The position numbers and the translations under genes are program-made. A DNA stretch of 64,000 nucleotides from Bin5 sp965221145 (GTDB lineage Bacteria > Chloroflexota > Anaerolineae > Caldilineales > Caldilineaceae), in NCBI GenBank assembly GCA_965221145.1, contig OZ244877.1:4774001-4838000 (forward strand), read 5' to 3'. Under the pieces are notes generated by a model. It did no database searches and was not told the origin of the DNA. It saw only the letters and a program-made list of their open reading frames with translations. Below, in pieces: positions 8,115-17,109 of the stretch (its first letter is position 1; each line of letters opens with the position of its first letter).

Positions 8115-9686
8115 ATGTGGAAGTCACCTGTTCAGCCAGCCTCAGACTTTGAGGAGCCTGTGACAACATCGCGGCCGTCCGCAGCCGGGGAGAACCCAGT
8201 TGCAGCGGAGCAGGGCCTATCCTCCAGCCCCAATGGCAGCTATTCGGCTCTGCGCGCGCAGCGGCCGGGCCTGCTTAAACGCGCCCAACTTCTGTTCGCG
8301 TTCTCTCTGGTTTTGGTGGATGTGGGGAGCACATGGCTGGCGTTCTATCTGGCCCACTGGCTCACGGAGATGAACCTGACGCCCCGGCTCATGGAGTTGC
8401 AGTCGGATATCATCGTCGGACCGTTTGTGGAGTTCCTGCCTCTGCCGCTGGCACAGTCGATCCTGCTCTTGTCGATCTTTTTTTCGCAGCGCATGTACCA
8501 ACGCCGACGGCCGCTCGGTCATCTGGACGAGATATTCCGCACCGCAAAACTGACGACTCTCTGCACCCTTCTGACTGTCGCGCTGGTGAGTCTTTTCCTG
8601 CGGGATTTCGTATACCATCGCACATTCCTGGGCTATGCTTGGCTGCTTAATATCCTTCTGTTGACCATCGGGCGCACGTTGCATGCACAGGTGCAGTGGA
8701 ATGCCCAGGCCAGGGGAATCGGCGACGACCGCGTGCTGCTCATCGGCGGCGGCGACACAGGCCGCATGATTCTGCAAAGAGTTCAGGCCAATCCAAAGTT
8801 CGGCTTTCAGATGATCGGTGTCATCGACAACAGCAGCAGCCGTTCCATACTCAATGTGCCGATATTGGGCGGCGTCGTCGACATTCCCAGAATTATCGAC
8901 GAATATGCTGTTGACGAAGTGATCATCGCCCTGCCGGAAAATACGCATGAGGAGTTGATCGGTATCATCAGCCTGTGTGAACGGGAAAAGGTCGGCATTC
9001 GCGTGCTGCCGGATGCCTTCGGGATTATGGCCAGCGAAGTGACGATCGGCTACCTCGGCGGGCTGCCCCTGCTTACAATCCGCGATGTGGCCCTCCAGGG
9101 TTGGAAGCTGACACTCAAGCGCGGGATGGATCTGGTGGGCAGCGCCATCGGGCTGGTGATTCTCAGCCCGTTTCTGTTGCTGGTATCGCTGCTGATCAAG
9201 CTGGATAGCCCCGGCCCGGTCTTCTACACGCATGAACGGATGGGATTGGATGCCAAATCGTTCAAAATTCTGAAGTTTCGCTCCATGCGCGAGGACGCCG
9301 AAAAATCCGGGCCGGGCTGGACAGTCGAGAACGATCCCCGGCGCACAAAACTGGGCGCCTTTATCCGTCGCGCCAATATCGATGAACTGCCGCAGCTGGT
9401 CAATGTCCTGTTCGGCGAAATGAGCCTGGTGGGGCCGCGCCCGGAACGGCCCGTCTATGTGGAGCAGTTCCGTCAGATGATCCCCCGCTATATGGACCGC
9501 CACCGCGAAAAGTCCGGCATGACCGGTTGGGCCGCGGTCAATGGGCTGCGAGGGGACACCTCGATCGAGGAGCGTACAAAGTACGATCTCTGGTACATCG
9601 AAAACTGGTCACTGGCTCTGGACATCAAAATTATCATTCGCACCCTGGGACAATGGTTGCTGAGCACAAACAAGAACGCCTACTGA
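8115..9686 (+). CDS. Polyprenyl-phosphate sugar-1-phosphate transferase (WbaP/WcaJ type)
   Basis: 523 residues in the PHPT layout: four or five N-terminal membrane helices (about 60-200), a central nucleotide-binding-like fold starting RVLLIGGGDTGRM (about 206), and the catalytic sugar-transferase domain from about 336 (KRGMDLVGSAIGLVILSP, KFRSM, IDELPQLVNVL, SLVGPRPERP). It transfers hexose-1-phosphate from a UDP-sugar to undecaprenyl phosphate, the first step of exopolysaccharide or O-antigen-like synthesis. The GT2 gene just upstream would act next. The exact sugar cannot be told from the sequence. Confidence 0.93.
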   Translation: MWKSPVQPASDFEEPVTTSRPSAAGENPVAAEQGLSSSPNGSYSALRAQRPGLLKRAQLLFAFSLVLVDVGSTWLAFYLAHWLTEMNLTPRLMELQSDIIVGPFVEFLPLPLAQSILLLSIFFSQRMYQRRRPLGHLDEIFRTAKLTTLCTLLTVALVSLFLRDFVYHRTFLGYAWLLNILLLTIGRTLHAQVQWNAQARGIGDDRVLLIGGGDTGRMILQRVQANPKFGFQMIGVIDNSSSRSILNVPILGGVVDIPRIIDEYAVDEVIIALPENTHEELIGIISLCEREKVGIRVLPDAFGIMASEVTIGYLGGLPLLTIRDVALQGWKLTLKRGMDLVGSAIGLVILSPFLLLVSLLIKLDSPGPVFYTHERMGLDAKSFKILKFRSMREDAEKSGPGWTVENDPRRTKLGAFIRRANIDELPQLVNVLFGEMSLVGPRPERPVYVEQFRQMIPRYMDRHREKSGMTGWAAVNGLRGDTSIEERTKYDLWYIENWSLALDIKIIIRTLGQWLLSTNKNAY

Positions 9687-9691
9687 ACCGA

Positions 9692-9751
9692 TTTGAAGAT
9701 TTCTTGTATTGGCCCTGCAATCAAAGACATCTCCGCCAAAAAATCTTCAAA
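9692..9751 (+). repeat. 60-bp palindromic element, copy 2
   Basis: TTTGAAGATTTCTTGTATTG at the start and CGCCAAAAAATCTTCAAA at the end. It begins five bases after the sugar transferase stop codon and ends nine bases before the hrcA -35 box. Confidence 0.8.
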
Positions 9752-9760
9752 CAAAATCCC

Positions 9761-9790
9761 TTGACAACTCCCTACCCGATTTGTTACACT
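9761..9790 (+). promoter_or_regulatory. hrcA promoter
   Basis: TTGACA at 9761-9766 and TACACT at 9785-9790, spaced 18 bases, resemble a vegetative sigma-factor promoter. The CIRCE operator follows within 11 bases, the usual arrangement for HrcA autoregulation. Confidence 0.75.
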
Positions 9791-9800
9791 TCCTGCTCGG

Positions 9801-9827
9801 TTAGCACTCCTATAACAACAGTGCTAA
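9801..9827 (+). promoter_or_regulatory. CIRCE operator
   Basis: TTAGCACTC, nine bases, then CAGTGCTAA. It differs from the consensus inverted repeat TTAGCACTC-N9-GAGTGCTAA at one base. HrcA binds CIRCE to repress heat-shock genes, and hrcA and grpE lie directly downstream. Confidence 0.92.
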
Positions 9828-9850
9828 AGTCCGAATTCAAACGGCTCTGG

Positions 9851-9908
9851 TTGATGATTTTTTGTATTGCGCTACAATCAAAGACTTGTCCGCCAAAAAA
9901 TCTTCGAA
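9851..9908 (+). repeat. 60-bp palindromic element, copy 3 (in the hrcA leader)
   Basis: TTGATGATTTTTTGTATTG through CCGCCAAAAAATCTTCGAA. It sits between the CIRCE operator and the hrcA start codon, so it should be transcribed in the 5' leader and end 11 bases before the ATG. Confidence 0.75.
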
Positions 9909-9919
9909 GCCGGTAATCC

Positions 9920-10948
9920 ATGACAGACCTTCAGCTAAGCCAGCGCCGCAAGCAGGTGCTGCGTATCGTCATCCAGGAATATGTGGACACTGCCCAGCCT
10001 GTGGGCAGCCAATCGATCGCGCAGAAATACGATCTGGGCGTCAGCGCAGCGACCATTCGCAATGACTTGGCTGCGCTGGAAAAGGCCGGCCTGCTGACCC
10101 ATCCTCACACCAGCGCCGGCCGCATCCCCACCGATGGCGGCTACCGCTATTTCGTAGCGCATCTCATGGCCCATACCGATCTTCCCTCGCATGAGCGGCA
10201 CATGATCCGCCATCAGTTCCATCAGGCCCGACAGGAGATCGACCAGTGGCTCCGTCTCAGCACGGCTGTGTTGGCGAAAGCCTCCACGGGCGCGGCGCTG
10301 GCAACCTCGCCCCGCTCCATGTCCAGCCGGGTCAAACATCTGGAGTTGATCGGCATTCAGGATACCGTCGTGCTGCTGGTGTTCGTGCTGGCCACGGGCA
10401 CCCTGAAACAGCAGTTGATCACGCTGGAGCAGCCGATCTTTCAGGAGGAACTGAGCCGCGCCAGCAACCAACTCAATGGTGAAATCTCCGGCGCCACCAT
10501 CGCCGATTTGCCGGAGAAACTGGATAAGTTCACAGGTTTCGCGCGCGAAGTGGGCGAACTGGTGCTGAACACGTTGCGCCAGTCAGAGGAGCAGATCGGC
10601 GAACGCGTCTATCGACACGGGCTGGCCCAGGTATTGGCCGCGCCTGAGTTTGCCGACGGGCCGCAAGTGCGCCGGATCGTACAGGTATTCGAACAGCGCA
10701 CGCTGCTGCAAGAGATTTATGACGACGTCATGGAGTTGAGCGATGTACAGGTAATGATTGCCGGTGAGGGCCGCTTCGGCGATATGCAGGACATCAGCCT
10801 GGTCCTGAGCCGCTACGGTGTGCCGGATCGGGTCAGCGGACTGTTGGGCGTGGTCGGCCCGATGCGAATGCCCTATGGCCGCACAATCGGGGCCGTGCGC
10901 TATGTCGCGACACTCCTGAACGAACTGATGCACCAGGTCTACGGCTAG
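9920..10948 (+). CDS. hrcA: Heat-inducible transcription repressor HrcA
   Basis: 342 residues. The N-terminal winged helix (RRKQVLRIVIQEYVDTAQPV, SAATIRNDLAALEKAGLL, HTSAGRIPTDGGYRYFV) is unmistakable, followed by the GAF-like dimerisation region and the C-terminal VVGPMRMPYGRTIGAVRYV. HrcA binds CIRCE, its activity normally depends on GroEL, and the operator lies just upstream. grpE follows by 29 bases, so the pair is probably one heat-shock transcript. dnaK and dnaJ are not downstream. A palindromic repeat occupies the leader. Confidence 0.96.
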   Translation: MTDLQLSQRRKQVLRIVIQEYVDTAQPVGSQSIAQKYDLGVSAATIRNDLAALEKAGLLTHPHTSAGRIPTDGGYRYFVAHLMAHTDLPSHERHMIRHQFHQARQEIDQWLRLSTAVLAKASTGAALATSPRSMSSRVKHLELIGIQDTVVLLVFVLATGTLKQQLITLEQPIFQEELSRASNQLNGEISGATIADLPEKLDKFTGFAREVGELVLNTLRQSEEQIGERVYRHGLAQVLAAPEFADGPQVRRIVQVFEQRTLLQEIYDDVMELSDVQVMIAGEGRFGDMQDISLVLSRYGVPDRVSGLLGVVGPMRMPYGRTIGAVRYVATLLNELMHQVYG

Positions 10949-10977
10949 ACAACAGCTTTGAGATAACAGGACCCTTT

Positions 10978-11595
10978 ATGAATCAACAGGAAGAGCAGGA
11001 AGACAGATCGGTAGAAACAGGAAATGGACAGCTGCCAGAAGAGGCTGTTCTGGACGCTGAGGGCCTCGATTCAGACGATGCCCCTGAGATAGAGGCAGCC
11101 GAAGAAGGAGAGGAGACACCCGAAGAGAGGATCACCCGGCTTGAATCAGAGTTGGTCGCGGCCCGAGGCCAAGCAGATGACGCCCTCGACACGATGCAGC
11201 GCACCGTCGCTGAATATGAGAACGCCGGCAAGCGCCGCGAACGCCAGCACCAGGAGCGCACCAAGCGCGACAAAGAAAGCATGATGCGTCAGTTGCTGCC
11301 GATTCTCGATGACCTGGAATTGGCCTTTCAGAACGTTCCCGAAGCAATTGCGGGCGAGGAGCGCGCCTGGCTTCAGGGGTTCGAGCAGATTCAGCAGAAA
11401 CTCTTGGACGTTCTCGCCAACGCCGAGGTCGAGCCGCTGGCCAAAAGTGGTGAATTCGACCCAAACCAGCATGAGGCCATCTCGAATGAGCCGAGCGCAG
11501 ATGTCCCCAGCGGTTATATCATCCAAACATTACGCACCGGCTACCGCATCCAGGATCGGATCCTGCGCCCGGCGCTCGTCCGCGTCGCGCAGTGA
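10978..11595 (+). CDS. grpE: Nucleotide exchange factor GrpE
   Basis: 205 residues. The first 60 are acidic and likely disordered. A long coiled-coil follows (ERITRLESELVAARGQADDA to about 100). The C-terminal head carries FDPNQHEAISNEPSADVPSG and the TLRTGYRIQDRILRPALVRVA motif of GrpE. It drives ADP release from DnaK. AGGA lies nine bases before the ATG. It is co-transcribed with hrcA under CIRCE control, but dnaK is not adjacent. Confidence 0.95.
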   Translation: MNQQEEQEDRSVETGNGQLPEEAVLDAEGLDSDDAPEIEAAEEGEETPEERITRLESELVAARGQADDALDTMQRTVAEYENAGKRRERQHQERTKRDKESMMRQLLPILDDLELAFQNVPEAIAGEERAWLQGFEQIQQKLLDVLANAEVEPLAKSGEFDPNQHEAISNEPSADVPSGYIIQTLRTGYRIQDRILRPALVRVAQ

Positions 11596-11624
11596 ATAGC
11601 TGGACACTTTGCGAACTCCTCTAA

Positions 11625-12638
11625 ATGGTTGCCCTAACCCGTTCCGCAGCCAGCGGACGCCTTTCAGACCCCCAGCACGGCATTCGCCCGTTTGATATCG
11701 GGCGCGATCTGCGCGCCGTGTCCAGATTGATTGCCGACGCCTTCGCCGATGAACTGGACGAACAGGGCGAGGCCGCGCTGCGAGAACTGCGGATTCTCGG
11801 CTATATGAGCGGCCTGGTGCATATTCTTTCCCGCAGCACAGGTGAGTTCCAGCATGTCTTCAGTGGATTCGTCTGGGTGGAGGGCAACCAGGTGGTGGGC
11901 AATGTGACCGTGCAGCGTGCGTCCAACGGTAGCGGGCGCTGGCAGATCGCCAATGTGGCGGTCTCCCCGGCTTGGCGCGGGCGCGGGATCAGCCGCGCGC
12001 TCATGGAGCATGCCCTGGAGTACATCCGCGATATGGGCGGATCCTGGGCCGTGCTGCAAGTGCGAGGGGAAAACGAGATCGCACGCGGCCTCTATGAACG
12101 GCTTCGCTTTGAGAATATGGGGGGAACCTCCGAACTGTACGCGCCGGGCGCGCCCAGGCCGATCACACGGCCAACGCTGCCCAATTTGCAGCCGTTTTCT
12201 CCATCCGAAAGCAACCTGCTCTATGACCTGGCCACCAGCCGACCCAGCGCCGAACTCCAGTGGTGGCGGGCCGTGCGCCGAGACGACTTTCAACTCCCGC
12301 TGGAAAAGCGCATCGGTGAACTGGTGAGCAGGATCGTCGGCCGCCAGCGCACCTACCGCTATGCCATCCGCGACTATAACAGCCGCTTTGAAGGCGCGAT
12401 CCAGGTCGTCGCCCGCTGCTGGCGGGGAGAGCACCATATCCGGCTGTGGCTGCGCCGCGAAGCCCAAGAGCGGTATGCGCAGCCCTTGATCCTGAGCGCC
12501 CTGGCGCTGCTGCAGGAGTCGCCGCGCTGGCCGCTGCGGGCGTCCGTCAGCACACAGGACGAAATCGCCGCGCAGACGCTGCTGAGCCACGGCTTCTCCG
12601 TGCGCAGCACCTTATACACGATGCGCTTGCGCCTGTAA
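11625..12638 (+). CDS. GNAT-family N-acetyltransferase
   Basis: 337 residues. The acetyl-CoA-binding core is clear at about 85-160: QIANVAVSPAWRGRGISRALMEHAL with the RGRGxxRAL P-loop, then VRGENEIARGLYERLRF. The remaining 170 residues look like a degenerate second GNAT-like unit (IVARCWRGEHHIRLWLRREAQ, RWPLRASVSTQDEIAAQTLL). The substrate is unknown. It lies between grpE and a small membrane protein gene on the same strand. Confidence 0.85.
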   Translation: MVALTRSAASGRLSDPQHGIRPFDIGRDLRAVSRLIADAFADELDEQGEAALRELRILGYMSGLVHILSRSTGEFQHVFSGFVWVEGNQVVGNVTVQRASNGSGRWQIANVAVSPAWRGRGISRALMEHALEYIRDMGGSWAVLQVRGENEIARGLYERLRFENMGGTSELYAPGAPRPITRPTLPNLQPFSPSESNLLYDLATSRPSAELQWWRAVRRDDFQLPLEKRIGELVSRIVGRQRTYRYAIRDYNSRFEGAIQVVARCWRGEHHIRLWLRREAQERYAQPLILSALALLQESPRWPLRASVSTQDEIAAQTLLSHGFSVRSTLYTMRLRL

Positions 12639-12644
12639 CCTCCG

Positions 12645-13028
12645 ATGACGCTTCTTCTACGGCTGGTCGGGAACGCCATCGCCCTGTACGCGGCGTCAAC
12701 CCTGATCGACGGCATTCGGTTCGCCGAAAGCGGACAGGTGGATGTCGTCAGCCTGTTGGCGGTCGCCCTGATCTTTGGCGTTGTCAACGCTGTCATCAGA
12801 CCGATTGTCAAAATGGCTACCTGCCCGGCCTATGTGGTCACGCTCGGCCTGTTCACCTTTGTCGTCAACGCGCTGATGCTGCTCCTGACCGGCTGGTTGG
12901 CCGGACTGTTCAACGTCGCCTTTCAGGTAGAGGGCTTCTGGTCCGCGTTCTGGGGCGCAATCATCATCAGCTTCGTCAGCTTTCTCCTCAGTCTGTTCAT
13001 CTCCAAAGAGAGCGACGACAAAGACTGA
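12645..13028 (+). CDS. Phage-holin-family-4 / YvlD-like small membrane protein
   Basis: 127 residues with about four hydrophobic helices and the family's conserved FGVVNAVIRPIVK and LGLFTFVVNALMLLLTGWLAG segments (PF04020). Members are integral membrane proteins of unknown role, some in envelope-stress operons. The name comes from size and topology only. It starts six bases after the GNAT gene, so the two are probably co-transcribed. Confidence 0.85.
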   Translation: MTLLLRLVGNAIALYAASTLIDGIRFAESGQVDVVSLLAVALIFGVVNAVIRPIVKMATCPAYVVTLGLFTFVVNALMLLLTGWLAGLFNVAFQVEGFWSAFWGAIIISFVSFLLSLFISKESDDKD

Positions 13029-13108
13029 CCACTGTTCACGCGCCGCGCAGTGAACTTGCAGCCCATCACCTCATCACATCACAGTTCAGATTACCGCCGG
13101 GGCATACC

Positions 13109-14383
13109 ATGCGCGCTACCTTTCTCCACATGGCCGACTGTCATCTCGGCTATCGTCAGTACAACAGCCGAGAGCGGCAGAACGACTTCACCCGCGCCTA
13201 TCTCAACATTATTGATGCGGCCATCAACCGTAAAGTCGATTTCGTCCTGCTGGCCGGTGATCTCTTTGAAAAACGCGCCATCGATCCTGTCACCCTCGTC
13301 CACGCCATCACCGGGCTGGAACGGCTGCAAGAGGCCGGTATCCCCTGCTTTGCGGTGGAGGGCAACCATGAACTGGCCTACTACCGCGACAGCATCGGTT
13401 GGATGGACTTTCTGGCCGAGCGGGCGTTGCTGACGCTGCTCAACCCGAAGTTTGACGGCGAGCGCGTTTCGCTCCCGCCCCACGATAAACGCCGGGGCGC
13501 TTATGTAGAACCGGTTCCGGGTCTGCGGGTCTACGGCATGCGCTACTACGGCAGTTCCACGCCTCATGTCGTGAAGCGGGTAGCCGATGCGCTGGCAGCA
13601 GCCGACAAACAGGGCGTCGAGTATACGATCTTCATGGCGCACGCCGGTGTCGAGGGCGTTCTCGACCGCCACGGCGGCGCTCTGAGCCACCGCGAACTGG
13701 CGCCCCTGCGTCCCCACGTGGACTATCTTGCGCTGGGCCACATCCACAAGCCCTACGAGTTCGACAACTGGATCTACAATCCCGGCAGCCCGGAGACCAA
13801 CTCCATGACCGAGGCGGAATGGTCGAATCGGGGCTACTATCTTGTGGAGGTGGACACTGAGACGGAGCCAAAGCACCGCCCGGTCCTGCACGCCAACTTC
13901 CGGCGGCCATTTGAACGCCTCTTCTTCAAGGTCGACGCGTGCGAGACGCCGGTCGAACTGTTCGATCAGTGCCGACGCTTTGTCGAGCGCCGCCGCCGTC
14001 AGTTCAGGGGCAGAGAACCGGTCGTCGAACTGCGGCTTTCCGGGGTGCTCCCCTTCGACCGCAGCGCGCTCACGTTGGACCCGTTCAAGCAGATGATCGA
14101 AAAAATTTACCAGCCTCTGCACTGCTTCGTGCGCAATGACACGCGGTCGGCGGAGTTTGCGGTCGGGGCCGATCAGCAGCTCAGCCGACCGGCGCTGGAG
14201 CGGCAGATCATCACCGCTCTGCTCGAACGGGACAACCGTTTCCGCGCCCGCAGCGGGGAATGGACCGAACTGGTCCTCGCCATCAAACAGTTGGTCGTCA
14301 GCGGCGCCTCTGCCGATGCGATACTGGAGGAGCTGGCGAGCGGTGAGGAGAGAGTTTCGCAGGGAGAAGAGATGCAATGCTGA
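13109..14383 (+). CDS. sbcD: Exonuclease SbcD (Mre11-like nuclease subunit)
   Basis: 424 residues. Metallophosphoesterase motifs in order: MADCHLGYRQY, LLAGDLFEKRA, EGNHELAYY, HAGVEG and LGHIHKPYEF. They supply the two-metal site of Mre11/SbcD nucleases. With SbcC it trims and opens DNA ends and hairpins. The ATG at 13109 fits the family. The open frame upstream is shared with other genes and is not coding. The stop codon overlaps the sbcC start. The last residues (ASGEERVSQGEEMQ) are encoded by a purine-rich repeat-like stretch (14338-14372). Confidence 0.94.
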   Translation: MRATFLHMADCHLGYRQYNSRERQNDFTRAYLNIIDAAINRKVDFVLLAGDLFEKRAIDPVTLVHAITGLERLQEAGIPCFAVEGNHELAYYRDSIGWMDFLAERALLTLLNPKFDGERVSLPPHDKRRGAYVEPVPGLRVYGMRYYGSSTPHVVKRVADALAAADKQGVEYTIFMAHAGVEGVLDRHGGALSHRELAPLRPHVDYLALGHIHKPYEFDNWIYNPGSPETNSMTEAEWSNRGYYLVEVDTETEPKHRPVLHANFRRPFERLFFKVDACETPVELFDQCRRFVERRRRQFRGREPVVELRLSGVLPFDRSALTLDPFKQMIEKIYQPLHCFVRNDTRSAEFAVGADQQLSRPALERQIITALLERDNRFRARSGEWTELVLAIKQLVVSGASADAILEELASGEERVSQGEEMQC

Positions 14384-16410
14384 TCCACTCGCTGACCCTG
14401 GAAAACGTCAAGAGCTACACACGGGCAACGGTCGAATTCAGCCCCGGCACGAACGCAGTCATCGGCTCCAATGGATCAGGCAAGACGACGATCCTCGAAG
14501 CTATCGGCTTTGCGCTTTTCGACCATCGGCCCGGCAAGCTGCCCGAATTCGTGCGCGAAGGGCAGGAGTTGGCGAGCGTGACCGTCAATTTTCGCAGCGA
14601 CTACGATGAGCGCGACTATCAGGTCGTGCGGCGCTGTGGCCGTAGCAACGTCTACCGGATTCTCGACCCGGAACTCGCCCTGAAAATCTGCGAGGGCAGA
14701 GCCGATGTCATCCAGTTCTTGCGCCAGCATCTCGGCATCGATCCGGACACCGATCCGGGGGAACTGTTCAGGAACGCGGTGGGCGTGCCCCAAGGCAGCT
14801 TTACCGCCTCATTTTTGGCGACGCCCAGTGCCCGCAAAGCCGTTTTCGATCCTCTCCTCAAGGTCGCCGAATACCGTCGTGCGTTCGAGAGGCTACTCGA
14901 GCCGCTCAACCTGCTCAAACAGCGCCAAAGCGAGCAGGCGGTCGAAATCAGCCGACTGGAGGGTGAACTGACGCGCCTGCCAACCGCGCAGAGCGAAGCC
15001 AGTACACTGACCACCCGCATCAGCCGCGCGGAGACCGAACTGCGCGCCGCGCAGACCGAGTTGGCCGCCGCCGAATCCGCCCGGAAGGCGCTGGAGGCGA
15101 AACGGGAGCGGCTGCTTGATCTGCAACGCATGACGCAGATGAAGCAGCAAGCGATGGCCGAACAGGAGCGGACGCTGGCCGCCGTCCGGCAACGGCTGAC
15201 AGAGAGCGAAGAGGCTGTGGCGGCCACGGCGGCCAACCGCGCCGGCCATGACGCCTACCGCGCCGCGCAGCAGGATCAACGCGCCGTGAATGAGCGGATG
15301 GCCCAACGTCGCCAGTTGCAGGAGGAGCGGGCTGTCGTCCAAACAGGACTGACCCAGGCGGAAACGCAGGAGGACGCCCACAGGCGCGCCCTGGCTGAAA
15401 TCGCAGAGGCGGAGAAAACGGCCGCGGAGCTGGCAGACGCGGCGGTCGAGCAGGAAAAGCTGGACGCCGACCTGCGGGATGCCCAACGCCAGGCGGATCG
15501 GCTGCTCGATGCCGGTGTCCGAGCGCAGCGGGCGCAGGCCGCCGTGGACATGGCGCAAGAACGGCTGGACCGTCTGCGCGCGGAGGTGGCCCAGGCGCAT
15601 GAGATCGAAGCCTCTCTGGAGCCATTGCAGGCGCGCGTGGAAACCCTGCAAGAAACAATGTCAGCGGAACAGGCCAAAGCAGCCCTACTGCACGCGGAAA
15701 AGGAGACGATCCAAGAGCAGGGCACACGGCTGCGGGAATCTGAAACATCCGCAATCTGCCCCATCTGTGAGCAGCCCTTGTCGGCGGAGAATCGGCAGCA
15801 GCTTCTCGACCGCCTGCGCACACGTTGGAACGAGTTGACCGAGGCTTCGCAGGCCGCCGCGGAAACGATCCGTCGTGCCGAAGCGGAACGGGAGCAGACC
15901 CGCTCGACCCTCGCCCAGCGAGAGCAAACTCTGCGCGCTCTTCCCCGTCAGAACGCGGTCGAAACTGCCGAAAAGGAGCTGGCCGAGCTTCACGCCCAGT
16001 TGACCGAAACCGGCGACGCGGCCAAGGCGCTGGCGCCAGCGCCGCAACGCGTGGAGCAACTGCAGCAGGCGTTGCGCGCGCTGGGCGATCCACGGCGGCG
16101 GCGGGATGTGGCTCTCCAGCAGGCGCAGGGGCGCGAGCGGGTTGAAGAGGCTTTGCAGCAGCAACGGGCGCAGGCCGAGCAGAAACGGACCGCGCTCGCC
16201 GCGCTCGACGAGCGCATGGCAGCATTCGCCAATGTGGATGCCGAGGCAGCCCGAATCATCGCCCAACTGGAGGAGTTCCAGACAGCCGACGATCTCTACC
16301 GGCGCAATCAGGCCGCGGCCGAGGCGCTCACCCAGCGTCGGCAAGAGGTCGCCGAGGCCGAGAAGGCAGTGCAGGCCGCGCAGGAACGCTACGAGAGCGG
16401 GCAGGCATAG
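14377..16410 (+). CDS. sbcC: DNA-repair ATPase SbcC, N-terminal part up to an in-frame amber stop
   Basis: 677 codons to a TAG at 16408-16410. Walker A GSNGSGKTT at 30-38, long coiled coils, and the zinc-hook CPIC (about 460-463) at the coiled-coil apex identify SbcC/Rad50. The same frame continues after the TAG into the C-terminal ATPase half, so the gene is one change (CAG to TAG, Gln to stop) away from a normal 903-residue SbcC. Taken alone, this product lacks the signature motif and Walker B and could not hydrolyse ATP. Either the gene is inactive, the stop is read through, or the base is an assembly or strain-specific error. The start overlaps sbcD by seven bases. Confidence 0.9.
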   Translation: MLIHSLTLENVKSYTRATVEFSPGTNAVIGSNGSGKTTILEAIGFALFDHRPGKLPEFVREGQELASVTVNFRSDYDERDYQVVRRCGRSNVYRILDPELALKICEGRADVIQFLRQHLGIDPDTDPGELFRNAVGVPQGSFTASFLATPSARKAVFDPLLKVAEYRRAFERLLEPLNLLKQRQSEQAVEISRLEGELTRLPTAQSEASTLTTRISRAETELRAAQTELAAAESARKALEAKRERLLDLQRMTQMKQQAMAEQERTLAAVRQRLTESEEAVAATAANRAGHDAYRAAQQDQRAVNERMAQRRQLQEERAVVQTGLTQAETQEDAHRRALAEIAEAEKTAAELADAAVEQEKLDADLRDAQRQADRLLDAGVRAQRAQAAVDMAQERLDRLRAEVAQAHEIEASLEPLQARVETLQETMSAEQAKAALLHAEKETIQEQGTRLRESETSAICPICEQPLSAENRQQLLDRLRTRWNELTEASQAAAETIRRAEAEREQTRSTLAQREQTLRALPRQNAVETAEKELAELHAQLTETGDAAKALAPAPQRVEQLQQALRALGDPRRRRDVALQQAQGRERVEEALQQQRAQAEQKRTALAALDERMAAFANVDAEAARIIAQLEEFQTADDLYRRNQAAAEALTQRRQEVAEAEKAVQAAQERYESGQA

Positions 16411-17088
16411 CTGGCAGCCAGCACGCACGAGTTCGACGAAAAACGCTTCCAGGAGGCGAAAGACCAGGTAGCCGAGATCCGCAGTCGCAGTGTACGGCTG
16501 GAGACGGAGTTGGGCCAGTGGCGCGAACGCCTGATCCGGGCGGGGGAGGAGATCGCCCAATTGCAGGCCCAAGCCCAGCGGCTCGCCGCCGCCCAATCCC
16601 TGCACGACCGGCTGACGGAACAAGAGGAGCTTTTGCGATTCCTGCGCTCCGTTTTGCAGGAGGCCGGCCCGTTCGTGACCAAGGCGCTGGTCCAACAGAT
16701 CAGCTACACGGCCAATCAGCTGTTCGGCCAGATTATGGAGGACTACACGCGCACACTCCAGTGGCAGGAGGACTACGGGATCATCCTGGAGGTGGATGGC
16801 CGCGAGCGGGCATTTCCCCAGCTGTCCGGCGGCGAGCAGATGAGCGCGGCGCTGGCGGTTCGACTGGCCCTGCTCCAGGAGATGAGCGATATCGCCATCG
16901 CCTTCTTCGACGAGCCGACCACCAATCTGGACGATACCCGCCGCGGCGCGCTGGCCCGCCAGATCGTGGGCGTGCGCGGCTTTCAGCAACTCTTCATTAT
17001 CAGCCATGACGACTCGTTTGAACAGGCCACGGAGAAGCTGATTCGCGTGGAGAAAAGGAACGGTGCGAGCGAGATTCATTATGAATGA
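16411..17088 (+). CDS. SbcC C-terminal ATPase half, in frame after the amber codon
   Basis: 225 codons continuing sbcC with no frame change. After the return coiled coil come LSGGEQMSAALAVRLALLQ (ABC signature) and IAIAFFDEPTTNLDDTRRG (Walker B and D-loop), then FIISHDDSFEQATEKLIRVE. These must pair with Walker A of the N-terminal part. The first possible separate start is TTG at 16510, without a clear ribosome site. This half is fully conserved, so decay, if any, is very recent. Confidence 0.85.
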   Translation: MAASTHEFDEKRFQEAKDQVAEIRSRSVRLETELGQWRERLIRAGEEIAQLQAQAQRLAAAQSLHDRLTEQEELLRFLRSVLQEAGPFVTKALVQQISYTANQLFGQIMEDYTRTLQWQEDYGIILEVDGRERAFPQLSGGEQMSAALAVRLALLQEMSDIAIAFFDEPTTNLDDTRRGALARQIVGVRGFQQLFIISHDDSFEQATEKLIRVEKRNGASEIHYE

Positions 17089-17109
17089 GGCAGCTGAACG
17101 CCGGTCACA

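Noticed and set aside
12446..13108. N-terminal extension of SbcD by 221 codons
   Set aside because: The sequence overlaps the GNAT and membrane-protein genes in another frame and has no similarity to nucleases. The family start is at 13109.
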